A stretch of 64,000 nucleotides of DNA from Paludibacteraceae bacterium. Its GTDB lineage: Bacteria; Bacteroidota; Bacteroidia; Bacteroidales; Paludibacteraceae. Positions 56,586 to 64,000 of the stretch are shown here, piece after piece (position 1 is the first letter of the stretch; every line of letters begins with the position of its first letter). A model generated the notes under the pieces. It ran no database searches. It saw only the letters and a list, made by a program, of their open reading frames with translations, and was not told the origin of the DNA. Both the position numbers and the translations under genes were made by a program. The stretch is from positions 78,805 through 142,804 of the forward strand of contig JAFSTB010000001.1 in NCBI GenBank assembly GCA_017450685.1, given 5' to 3'.

Positions 56586-57578
56586 TTATTTAAGTTTTTT
56601 TGTCAGTTCTTGAATGACTATAGTAGGTGATTGGTGTCTGTACAATATATCATACATAGCCTCTACTATAGGCAGTGATACTCGCATATTAAGGTTAGCA
56701 TCGTGAATGCAACGTGTGCCGTAATAGCCTTCGGCTATCATCTGCATCTCCATCTGTGCGGCTTTGACGGAATAGCCCATGCCTAACATCTGACCGAACT
56801 GTCGGTTGCGGGAGAACTTCGAATAGCAGGTAACGAGCACGTCGCCAAGATAGCCGGAAGCGTCTATATTGGACGGCATACCGTTGTTGGCAGTGACAAA
56901 ACGTTGTATCTCTTGCACGGCATTGGAGATAAGCACCGCCTGAAAATTATCGCCATAGCGCAGACTGTAACATATACCTGCTGCTATGGCGTATATATTT
57001 TTCATTACGCTTGAATACTCCAGTCCGTTCACATCGTCAGAGGTGATGGTATGCACATAAGGTGCAGCCAACAGTTCAGCCACTGTCATAGCCGTATCGG
57101 GGTTTTCGCTACCGATGGTGAGATAACTCAGATGTTCGAGTGCTATCTCTTCGGCGTGACACGGACCTGCAATGACGGCGAGGTTATCTTGCGGCACATC
57201 GAAACGGATATGCAGATAGTCGGTGATGGTGATGTTCTCGTCGGGAATCATACCTTTGACGGCAGAGACGACCATTTTGCGGCGAAGTGAGCGACGGATC
57301 TTATTTGTGGCTTGCTTCACGTATGGTGAGGGGATAGCCACAACAAGGATGTCGGAGTTCATTATCACCTCGTTGATGTCGGACGAGAAATGAATGCGGC
57401 TCACATCGAAGGGTACTTGATAGAGGTAGTCGGGGTTCTTGCCTGTCTGCAAAAACTCGTCGATAGCCTCTTGTCGGCGCATGAACCAGTTGATTTGCGG
57501 TTCGTTATGTAAGATTATTTTGGCGAGGGCTGTTGCCCAACTGCCACTACCGAGAACGGCAACTCTACAATGTTCCAC
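56586..57578 (-). CDS. gpsA: Glycerol-3-phosphate dehydrogenase (NAD(P)+)
   Basis: 330 residues. Supplies sn-glycerol-3-phosphate for phospholipids. NAD-binding start VAVLGSGSWATALAKI, then SAVKGMIPDENITITDYL, VIAGPCHAEEIALE and the active-site Lys region SSVMKNIYAIAAGIC. It lies between lysS (60 bases, with a hairpin) and pgi. Confidence 0.95.
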   Translation of the reverse strand: MEHCRVAVLGSGSWATALAKIILHNEPQINWFMRRQEAIDEFLQTGKNPDYLYQVPFDVSRIHFSSDINEVIMNSDILVVAIPSPYVKQATNKIRRSLRRKMVVSAVKGMIPDENITITDYLHIRFDVPQDNLAVIAGPCHAEEIALEHLSYLTIGSENPDTAMTVAELLAAPYVHTITSDDVNGLEYSSVMKNIYAIAAGICYSLRYGDNFQAVLISNAVQEIQRFVTANNGMPSNIDASGYLGDVLVTCYSKFSRNRQFGQMLGMGYSVKAAQMEMQMIAEGYYGTRCIHDANLNMRVSLPIVEAMYDILYRHQSPTIVIQELTKKLK

Positions 57579-57595
57579 TGTGGTAATAGATAAAG

Positions 57596-57625
57596 GATAA
57601 TGGTCAAGGGGTCTCGACCATTATC
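57596..57625 (-). terminator. Perfect 10-base hairpin between lysS and gpsA
   Basis: GATAATGGTC (57596-57605) pairs with GACCATTATC (57616-57625) around a 10-base loop. On the minus strand no T-run follows (CTTTATCTATTACC), so it may be an mRNA stabiliser or an attenuator and not a complete terminator. Confidence 0.5.
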
Positions 57626-57638
57626 AATTGAGCATTTA

Positions 57639-59168
57639 TTATTTTTCGGGTTTCATTGTCGGGAAGAGCAGCACTTCTTGAATGGTAGGTTGCTCGGTTA
57701 GCAGGATAGCGAGTCGGTCGATACCTATACCTATTCCGCTTGTAGGCGGCATACCATATTCGAGTGCGCGCATAAAATCGTGGTCGATAACCATAGCCTC
57801 CTCGTCACCTTTGTCGGCTAACTGCATCTGTTCGACGAAGCGGTTATATTGGTCAATCGGGTCATTGAGTTCGCTATAAGCGTTAGCCAACTCTTTGCCG
57901 TTGACCATCAGTTCGAAGCGTTCGGTCAGTCCGGGTTTGGAGCGGTGCATCTTCGTCAGAGGCGACATCTCAACGGGGTAATCGGTGATGAAAGTGGGTT
58001 GAATGAAAGTGCCCTCGCAAGTCTCTCCGAAGATCTCGTCAATGAGTTTGCCCTTACCCATTTTGTCGGTCTCTTCCACGCCTAACTGCTTGGCTGCTTG
58101 CCTAAGTTCGTCTTCGGTCATGGAAGCCACATCGTAACCTGTCTTCTCTTTTATGGCATCCAAGATAGGCAGTCGGCGATAAGGCGCTTTGAAATCGATG
58201 ACATTATCACCCACTTTCACTGTTGTCTTTCCGTTGACGGCAATGGCAATACGCTCGAGCAGGCGTTCGGTGAACGACATCATCCAGTTGTAGTCTTTGT
58301 AGGGGACATAGAGTTCCATACATGTAAACTCGGGGTTATGACTGCGGTCCATACCTTCGTTGCGGAAGTTGCGACCTATCTCATACACACCTTCAAAGCC
58401 GCCTACTATCAATCGTTTGAGATACAGTTCGGTGGCTATACGCAAGTACATATCTATGTCGAGCGTGTTATGGTGTGTGATGAAAGGTCTTGCTGATGCG
58501 CCGCCTGCAATAGCCTGAAGGATAGGTGTTTCCACCTCTGTATATCCGGCTTCGTCGAACACCTGTCGCATAGTGCGAACAAGGGTGGCACGTTTGAGGA
58601 AAGTGTCTTTCACCCCTTCGTTAACCACGAGATCGATATATCTTTGGCGGTAGCGTTGCTCAGGGTCGTTGAAGCCGTCATAAGCCACTCCGTCTTTGTA
58701 TTTGACTATTGGCAGCGGGCGCAGACTCTTGGCAAGGACTGTCAGGCGCTTGGCGTGAACGCTTATCTCGCCCATCTGGGTGCGGAAGACAAAACCTTCA
58801 ATACCAATGAAATCGCCTATATCAAGCAGTTTTTTGAACACCACGTTATACATCTGCTGTTCAGCGGTGGTAGGCTGTTCGCCTTCAGCCACCGGTGCTT
58901 GTATATCGTCGCGACTGACATATACCTGAATGCGACCTTTGGAGTCTTGCAACTCAATGAAAGAGGCTTTACCCATTATGCGTTTCGACATCAAACGACC
59001 GGCTATACGTACCTCATCGCCTGTGTTCTTATCATCTTGGAAGTTGTTCTTTATGTCTGCCGACCAACCTGTAACTACATACTCATCAGCTGGATAAGGG
59101 TTGATACCCATATCGCGCATCGTTTGCAAACTCTGTCTGCGTACTTGTTCTTGTTCGCTTAGTTCCAT
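57639..59168 (-). CDS. lysS: Lysyl-tRNA synthetase (class II)
   Basis: 509 residues. N-terminal OB-fold anticodon domain (DEVRIAGRLMSKRIMGKASF), then class II catalytic core with motif 2 RNFRNEGMDRSHNPEF and motif 3 GIGIGIDRLAIL. PPTSGIGIGIDR is the ATP-binding end. Charges tRNA-Lys. It lies 33 bases after pheS; the spacer carries a copy of the pheS end. Confidence 0.97.
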   Translation of the reverse strand: MELSEQEQVRRQSLQTMRDMGINPYPADEYVVTGWSADIKNNFQDDKNTGDEVRIAGRLMSKRIMGKASFIELQDSKGRIQVYVSRDDIQAPVAEGEQPTTAEQQMYNVVFKKLLDIGDFIGIEGFVFRTQMGEISVHAKRLTVLAKSLRPLPIVKYKDGVAYDGFNDPEQRYRQRYIDLVVNEGVKDTFLKRATLVRTMRQVFDEAGYTEVETPILQAIAGGASARPFITHHNTLDIDMYLRIATELYLKRLIVGGFEGVYEIGRNFRNEGMDRSHNPEFTCMELYVPYKDYNWMMSFTERLLERIAIAVNGKTTVKVGDNVIDFKAPYRRLPILDAIKEKTGYDVASMTEDELRQAAKQLGVEETDKMGKGKLIDEIFGETCEGTFIQPTFITDYPVEMSPLTKMHRSKPGLTERFELMVNGKELANAYSELNDPIDQYNRFVEQMQLADKGDEEAMVIDHDFMRALEYGMPPTSGIGIGIDRLAILLTEQPTIQEVLLFPTMKPEK

Positions 59169-59177
59169 ACTTATTTT

Positions 59178-59221
59178 AGCAACTTTGGAATTGTCTTATT
59201 TTCAGCAACTTTGGAATTGTC
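59178..59221. repeat. 18-base exact direct repeat copying the pheS end upstream of lysS
   Basis: AGCAACTTTGGAATTGTC occurs at 59178-59195 and 59204-59221, 8 bases apart. The second copy encodes the last PheS residues (QFQSC plus stop, on the minus strand). The first lies in the spacer just upstream of the lysS start at 59168. Confidence 0.9.
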
Positions 59222-60269
59222 CGAGGAATCTGATGTCGTTTTCGGAGAAGAGTCGAAGGTCTTTGACTCTGTATTTGAGGTTGGCAATACGTTCCACACC
59301 CATACCGAAGGCATATCCGGAAAACTGTTTGCTGTCGATGCCGCAAGCGTCTAAGACGTTGGGGTCCACCATACCGCAACCCAATATCTCCACCCAGCCG
59401 GTGTTCTTACAGAAAGCGCAACCTTTGCCTCCGCATATATGGCAGGATATATCCATTTCCGCACTTGGTTCGGTGAAGGGGAAATAGGAAGGTCTGAGTC
59501 TTATGCGTGTTCCTTCGCCGAACATCTCTTGTGCGAAATAGAGCAGTGCTTGCCTTAGGTCTGCAAAACTGACGTTTCGTGCCACATACAGTCCTTCCAC
59601 TTGGTGGAAGAAGCAGTGTGCACGTGCGGAGATGGCTTCGTTGCGATAGACGCGCCCCGGACAGAGAACGCGGATAGAGGCGTTCTTGTCGGTCTTGAAA
59701 CGTTCGGCAGCAGCGGTCATAACACGGGTCTGAACACTGCTCGTATGCGTGCGCAACAGGATGTCCTCAGGCTTCTGCACTCCCTCTTCTTTCTCTATAA
59801 AGAAAGTGTCCTGCATATCGCGTGCCGGATGTTCGGGTGCGAAATTGAGCAGACCGAAAACGTGCTTATCGTCTTCCACTTCCGGACCTTCAGCCACGGT
59901 GAAACCAATGCGTGAGAAGATATTGATTATCTCTTCCCTGACAAGCGAAAGGGGGTGTCTGGTGCCAAGGGATATAGGGTCGGGTGTGCGTGTGAGGTCG
60001 GCTCTCACTTCGGCTTGGTGTGCCACTTGAGCCACCTGCTCGCGCAGACTGTCCATCTTCTGCTCGGCAGCCTGACGGAGTTGGTTAAGAGCCTGACCTA
60101 ACTGTGCTTTTTGCTCTTTGGGAACGGTTCTGAATTCGTTGAAGAGTTCGGTTATCTCACCTTTTTTGCTCAGATAAGTGAGCCGCAGGCGTTCCAGTTC
60201 GTCTTTGTTCTGAGCCTGCATCTGCTCCACTCTCTCACGGAGGGAGTTTATTCGTTCATTAAGCGTCAT
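59202..60269 (-). CDS. pheS: Phenylalanyl-tRNA synthetase alpha subunit
   Basis: 355 residues. N-terminal coiled-coil tRNA-binding arm (about 1-90), then class II catalytic domain: HPLSLVREEIINIFSRIGF, GFTVAEGPEVEDD, RTHTSSVQ and GMVDPNVLDACGID, GYAFGMGVERIANLKY. Forms a heterotetramer with PheT, which is not in the window. A minus-strand promoter lies just upstream (60323-60354). Confidence 0.97.
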   Translation of the reverse strand: MTLNERINSLRERVEQMQAQNKDELERLRLTYLSKKGEITELFNEFRTVPKEQKAQLGQALNQLRQAAEQKMDSLREQVAQVAHQAEVRADLTRTPDPISLGTRHPLSLVREEIINIFSRIGFTVAEGPEVEDDKHVFGLLNFAPEHPARDMQDTFFIEKEEGVQKPEDILLRTHTSSVQTRVMTAAAERFKTDKNASIRVLCPGRVYRNEAISARAHCFFHQVEGLYVARNVSFADLRQALLYFAQEMFGEGTRIRLRPSYFPFTEPSAEMDISCHICGGKGCAFCKNTGWVEILGCGMVDPNVLDACGIDSKQFSGYAFGMGVERIANLKYRVKDLRLFSENDIRFLGQFQSC

Positions 60270-60322
60270 TTGAAAAGATTTTTCTACTTGATAAATGAGT
60301 TATCAACACTCTAAATTCGGCG

Positions 60323-60354
60323 CAAAGGTAGAGCATTTTTTGCAAATACACAAA
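60323..60354 (-). promoter_or_regulatory. Bacteroidota-type promoter of pheS
   Basis: Minus strand: TTTG (60351-60354), 20 bases, TACCTTTG (60323-60330). The pheS ATG at 60269 lies 54 bases past it. It is almost back to back with the promoter for the LptD-like gene. Confidence 0.75.
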
Positions 60355-60359
60355 AAAAA

Positions 60360-60390
60360 TTGTATAACTAAAAAATTTGCCGTACATTTG
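60360..60390 (+). promoter_or_regulatory. Bacteroidota-type promoter of the lptD-like gene
   Basis: TTG (60360-60362), 20 bases, TACATTTG (60383-60390). The assigned start ATG at 60454 lies 64 bases past the -7 box. This supports choosing that start over the longer reading from 60295, which would begin upstream of the promoter. Confidence 0.7.
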
Positions 60391-60453
60391 CGCGCTTTTA
60401 TTGTGCATCAGTATGCGCAAAAAGGGATTGATTGTTGCTCAAAAGAGACACGG

Positions 60454-63270
60454 ATGTTGCACACTTATCAACAGCATATACAACGCTACACTATACTAAC
60501 CCTGCTTTTATGTTGGTTGTTGCACGGCACAACCTATGCTGTTGTTGTAGGCGATAGCGTGCTTACGGCTATGCCTGCTGACAGTGTACCAAAGGTAAAG
60601 GCTGATTCGCTTTTGGCAAATGACAGTGTTGCCGCCGATAGTGTGTCCAAGCCCAAGAAGAAGAAAGATGCGCTCGAATATCCGGTGTCGTACTCTTCGG
60701 AGGATTCGTTGGTGCTCACAGGCAACGGCATTGCTATGTTGCACGGCAACAGCAAAGTTAACTATCAGACTATGGAACTGACCTCCGCTTTTATCCGCGT
60801 TCGTTTGGACAGCAGCCTCGTCTTCGCCTCCGGTGTGAAAGACACGGTGGATGACGAATGGACAGGCAAGCCGGTGTTCAAAGACGGCAAGGATAGTTAT
60901 GAGAGTCAGGAGATCAACTACAACCTCAAGACGCAGAAAGGTTATATCCGCGAGGTGCTGACGGAGCAGGGTGAAGGCTATGTGGTGGCGGATAAGACGA
61001 AGAAGACCAACACCGATGTGCTCACTATGGCAGGCGGACGATACACCACCTGCGACCACCATAACCACCCGCACTTCTACCTGAAGATGACCAAAGCCAA
61101 AGTCAAACCCGGCGATTATATAGCCACCGGTCCGGCATATATGGTGGTGGGCGATGTGCCTTTGCCGTTGGCTATACCTTTCGGCTATTTCCCCTTCACC
61201 AAGACCTATTCGAGCGGACTGGTGATGCCCACATTCGGCGATGACTACTCACGTGGCTTATATCTGAGAGGGTTGGGTTATTACTTCGCCATTAACGACT
61301 ATATGGATTTAGAGGTGACAGGCGATATCTATACCAAAGGCACATGGGCGGTATATGCCCAATCCAACTATGTCAAGCGGTACGGTTTTCGCGGGTCGTT
61401 TAACTTCAACTATCGTTGGGATGTGACCGGCGAGAAAGGTATGCCCGACTATCTTGTGAGCAAGAACATGCGTCTTACGTGGACGCACCAACAAGATGCC
61501 AAAGCCAATCCGTATAGCAACTTCTCGGCGAGCGTCAACTTCTCCACCAGCGGCTACAACCGCAGTAACATCAACAGTTACTACAACAGTGCGCTCAACT
61601 CCGAGAACACCAAATCGAGCAGTATCAGTTACACACAACGCTTTCCCAATAGTCCGTGGAGCATATCGCTCAGTGCACTACTCAGTCAGCGAACACGCGA
61701 CTCCACACTCACAGCCACACTGCCTGACCTGAGCGTTAATATGTCGTCCGTCTATCCCTTCAAACGCAAGACACGGGTGGGAAAAGAGAAATGGTACGAG
61801 AAGATCAAACTGTCATACACGGGTAACGGTAAGATAGCGGTGAACAGCATAAAGGAGAAACGGTTCTTTGAATCCGACTTCCTTCGCGAATGGCAGACGG
61901 GCTTGAAGCACAGCGTACCTATCAGTGCCACTTGGACGGTGCTCAAATACCTGAGTATCACACCTTCCATCTCTATGACCGACCGTATGTACTTCACCCG
62001 TATCAACCAGAGTTGGAACGACGAGACACAGAGCCTGCAAAAAGATACCACCAAAGGGTTCTACAACGTGTTCGATTTCAGTGCCTCGCTACGTTTATCC
62101 ACCAAGTTGTACGGGTTCTACACACCTATAAGAAAACTCTTTGGCGACAAGGTTGACCGTATCCGTCACGTCTTCACACCCGAGGTGAGCGTCAACTACC
62201 ACCCCGACTTCGGCAAGTCGTATTGGGGCTATTACGGCACCTACAACCAAGCTCTTTACTCCGACTCCATCGATGCCGTGACCGGCTTATATACCCCCCG
62301 ATTAGACGAGAACGGCAACCCTATGTTCATACGACAAGAGTACTCGCGCTATAGCAACGGCATATACGGCAACGCAGCCAAAGGACTGAACGCCAACCTG
62401 CACTTCTCGCTGCAAAACAACATCGAGATGAAAGTGCGCAACGACAAAGATACCACCGGCACCAATCCTTATAAGATTTACAGTCTGATAGATAACCTCG
62501 GCATAACAGGCGGATATAACTTCGCAGCCGACTCTATGAACTGGGAGAACTTCGGAGTGCAGTTAAGGCTCAAGATACCTGTGGTGGACTATACCATCAA
62601 CCTCAGCGGACAGTTTGACCCGTATATGTATGAGATCAACGCAGCCGGCACACCGGTGAGAACCAATAAGCAATACTGGCACCACGGTAAGTTCCCGCAT
62701 TTCTTGGGAACGAACATGAGTATCAGTTACACCCTTTCAAGCGACAAGATTTATAAATGGATGCACCCGGAAAAGAAGAAAGGCAATGAAGCCGGCACTG
62801 AGGGAAATATGGATGCTATCACCACTAACGACGACGGTTCGCAAAACAACGCCAAACGCGGAAAGACGGAAGAGGAAGTGGATGACGGATACGTAAAGAC
62901 GAAGATACCTTGGTCTATCACCGTCAACTACGGTATCAACTACACCCAAGTAGGCGGTTTCGACTACAAACGTATGTACCCCAAGATGGGCATTATACAG
63001 ACTATGTCCATATCCGGCACCATCGGTTTGGGCTCAGGCTGGAAAGCGTCTGCCACAACGAACATCGACTTCCAAGCCAAAAAGTTCACCTATACGAACT
63101 TCTCTATCAGTCGCGACCTCCACTGCTGGAATATGTCCGCCAGTTTTGTGCCATTTGGCGTGTATAAGAGTTATACCTTCCACATAGGTGTTAATGCCAG
63201 CATGTTGCGCGACCTCAAGTATGACAAGAGCAGCAACAGCAGCACCAACAGAAAAGTGACATGGTGGTAA
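60454..63270 (+). CDS. LptD-like outer-membrane LPS-assembly protein
   Basis: 938 residues from ATG 60454 (MLHTYQQHIQRYTILT), chosen because the hydrophobic segment that follows is a plausible signal peptide and the longer reading starts upstream of the promoter. The N-terminal part (about 110-230) has an OstA/LptA-like beta-jellyroll with YQTMELTSAFIRVRLD and NYNLKTQKGYIREVLT; the rest (from about 260) is a large beta-barrel rich in Tyr/Ser/Asn (YSRGLYLRGLGYYFAINDY, SNFSASVNFSTSGYN). It would insert LPS at the cell surface. Bacteroidota LptD proteins are divergent, so this is assigned by architecture. Confidence 0.82.
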   Translation: MLHTYQQHIQRYTILTLLLCWLLHGTTYAVVVGDSVLTAMPADSVPKVKADSLLANDSVAADSVSKPKKKKDALEYPVSYSSEDSLVLTGNGIAMLHGNSKVNYQTMELTSAFIRVRLDSSLVFASGVKDTVDDEWTGKPVFKDGKDSYESQEINYNLKTQKGYIREVLTEQGEGYVVADKTKKTNTDVLTMAGGRYTTCDHHNHPHFYLKMTKAKVKPGDYIATGPAYMVVGDVPLPLAIPFGYFPFTKTYSSGLVMPTFGDDYSRGLYLRGLGYYFAINDYMDLEVTGDIYTKGTWAVYAQSNYVKRYGFRGSFNFNYRWDVTGEKGMPDYLVSKNMRLTWTHQQDAKANPYSNFSASVNFSTSGYNRSNINSYYNSALNSENTKSSSISYTQRFPNSPWSISLSALLSQRTRDSTLTATLPDLSVNMSSVYPFKRKTRVGKEKWYEKIKLSYTGNGKIAVNSIKEKRFFESDFLREWQTGLKHSVPISATWTVLKYLSITPSISMTDRMYFTRINQSWNDETQSLQKDTTKGFYNVFDFSASLRLSTKLYGFYTPIRKLFGDKVDRIRHVFTPEVSVNYHPDFGKSYWGYYGTYNQALYSDSIDAVTGLYTPRLDENGNPMFIRQEYSRYSNGIYGNAAKGLNANLHFSLQNNIEMKVRNDKDTTGTNPYKIYSLIDNLGITGGYNFAADSMNWENFGVQLRLKIPVVDYTINLSGQFDPYMYEINAAGTPVRTNKQYWHHGKFPHFLGTNMSISYTLSSDKIYKWMHPEKKKGNEAGTEGNMDAITTNDDGSQNNAKRGKTEEEVDDGYVKTKIPWSITVNYGINYTQVGGFDYKRMYPKMGIIQTMSISGTIGLGSGWKASATTNIDFQAKKFTYTNFSISRDLHCWNMSASFVPFGVYKSYTFHIGVNASMLRDLKYDKSSNSSTNRKVTWW

Positions 63271-63296
63271 AAACAATGAAAACAATGAAAACAAAG
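63270..63296. repeat. Three tandem 9-base units after the lptD-like stop
   Basis: AAAACAATG at 63270-63278 and 63279-63287, then AAAACAAAG at 63288-63296, beginning with the last base of the stop codon. They fill the 27-base spacer up to the next ATG at 63298. Same unit length as the tandem repeat at 15952-15978. Confidence 0.85.
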
Positions 63297-63297
63297 A

Positions 63298-63879
63298 ATG
63301 AATAAAGATATGAAGATTGAAAAAGACAGTGTAGTGAGTCTGCACTACAAGATGTATATGCCGGGCGACAACGGTTCGGAAGAGTTGTGGGAACAGACCC
63401 CTCAGAAGCATCCGCTTATGTATATTCACGGTTGGGGTATGATGCTTCCTGCTTTTGAAGCCGCCTTAGAAGGCAAAGAGGCAGGTGATGAGTTCGATTT
63501 CTCACTCTCACCCGACCAAGCTTACGGCAACTACGACGAGACCGGTGTACGCACCCTCGCCAAAAAACTGTTCTTCAACGGTGACGGTGAGTTCGACAGC
63601 GAACGCGTGACTGAAGGTGCTATCATCCCTATGCGAACGGAAGACGGCACCGTGATTAACGCGCAAGTGATAGAGATAACCGACGAGAGTGTCACCATTG
63701 ACCTCAACCACCCTTACGCCGGCGAGACACTGCATTTCGTGGGAACGATACAGACAGTGCGCCAAGCCACCGAGCAAGAGTTGGACGACTTGCGTCACCC
63801 CAAAGGCTGTTGCGGCGGCGGTTGCAAAGGAAAGAAACATTGCAAGAAAGAGGGAGACTTAACTGACATGTATCAATAG
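63298..63879 (+). CDS. SlyD-like FKBP-type peptidyl-prolyl isomerase
   Basis: 193 residues from ATG 63298; the ATG at 63310 (MKIEKDSVV) would give a more usual SlyD N-terminus. FKBP core split by an inserted chaperone flap: VVSLHYKMYMPGDNGSE, PLMYIHGWGMMLPAFEAALE, FDFSLSPDQAYGNYDE, then the IF domain and LNHPYAGETLHFVGTI. The C-terminus GCCGGGCKGKKHCKKE is a Cys/His metal-binding tail as in SlyD proteins that take part in nickel handling. No signal peptide, so cytoplasmic. It probably shares the lptD-like transcript. Confidence 0.94.
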   Translation: MNKDMKIEKDSVVSLHYKMYMPGDNGSEELWEQTPQKHPLMYIHGWGMMLPAFEAALEGKEAGDEFDFSLSPDQAYGNYDETGVRTLAKKLFFNGDGEFDSERVTEGAIIPMRTEDGTVINAQVIEITDESVTIDLNHPYAGETLHFVGTIQTVRQATEQELDDLRHPKGCCGGGCKGKKHCKKEGDLTDMYQ

Positions 63880-63880
63880 T

Positions 63881-64000
63881 TCGTTTACACTTTTGTATCA
63901 GGACATCGTTTACACATTGTTGTATAGATGAACCGAAAATATATTATTGTATTTGTTCTTTGACATTATTTTTGTACATTGTTTGCCATTAACCAAATCA
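63881..64000. other. Repeat-bearing edge, possible insertion-sequence terminus
   Basis: TCGTTTACAC occurs at 63881-63890 and 63906-63915, 15 bases apart, and starts 2 bases after the slyD-like stop. Multiple short repeats of this kind at an end are typical of IS21-family elements, but no transposase gene is within the window. A weak -7-like box TATTTTTG lies at 63967-63974 without a well-spaced -33 element. The rest is A/T-rich and without a recognisable gene. Confidence 0.3.

Noticed and set aside
60295-60453. N-terminal extension of the LptD-like protein
   Set aside because: Starts upstream of the predicted promoter and would put 53 residues before the signal peptide.

Overview
The window looks like chromosomal DNA of a member of the Bacteroidales (phylum Bacteroidota). 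Supporting evidence: protein families typical of that order (DUF4254 and DUF4292 proteins, M6 peptidases sharing a short C-terminal motif, a V/A-type ATPase beside a three-subunit PntAB transhydrogenase, DAHP synthase fused to chorismate mutase), and seven promoters of the Bacteroidota type (TTG or TTTG, 19-20 bases, TAnnTTTG) in front of real genes. Ribosome binding sites are weak and A-rich, as is usual there. The species cannot be named from this sequence. No tRNA, rRNA or CRISPR array was seen.

Layout. 1-2047: end of mreB, then the chaperone pair grpE-dnaJ. 2118-9067 (+): two unrecognised exported proteins, two LtaS-type alkaline-phosphatase-fold transferases and a GT4 glycosyltransferase. 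This run meets a long leftward block head to head. 15026-9009 (-) is a lipopolysaccharide block: lptB, DUF4254, a heptosyltransferase-type GT9, a WaaP-like sugar kinase, two GT2 enzymes and an O-antigen ligase/polymerase. 22440-15029 (-) holds mlaE-mlaF, a stand-alone M6 propeptide-like protein, two tandem M6 metalloproteases, exonuclease III and an unknown membrane protein. 26368-22550 (-) is valS and aroG/chorismate mutase. 26537-27905 (+) is the ribosomal protein operon rpsF-rpsR-rplI-rpmE. 27906-28455 is a decayed stretch with a gltS remnant.

38820-28456 (-) is the most unusual part: a tightly packed operon of a VWA membrane protein, a 1081-residue tubulin/FtsZ-like protein, a 922-residue membrane protein, a membrane transglutaminase-like protein and a secreted or anchored DNA/RNA nuclease. 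It resembles the little-studied FtsZ-like plus VWA membrane-remodelling systems proposed from comparative genomics, but the complete gene set here appears uncharacterised. 46492-38908 (-) is a bioenergetic block: V-ATPase subunits B, D, I, K followed by transhydrogenase. The rotor subunit keeps the Na+-binding residues known from Enterococcus, and subunits A and E are absent from the window.

46724-55207 (+) is envelope and housekeeping: lipid kinase, dut, TPR protein, DUF4292 lipoprotein, EnvC-like amidase activator, FKBP lipoprotein, a Rieske-like lipoprotein, an AddA-like helicase-nuclease and rimM. 60269-55230 (-) is pheS, lysS, gpsA, pgi. 60454-63879 (+) is an LptD-like outer membrane protein and a SlyD-like isomerase. 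The window ends in a repeat-bearing stretch that may be the edge of an insertion sequence.

LptB, the LptD-like protein, Mla, the GT and ligase genes, LtaS-like enzymes, EnvC and MreB make this an envelope-rich stretch of chromosome. A recurring oddity is that several intergenic spacers carry short duplications, often copying the end of the upstream gene.
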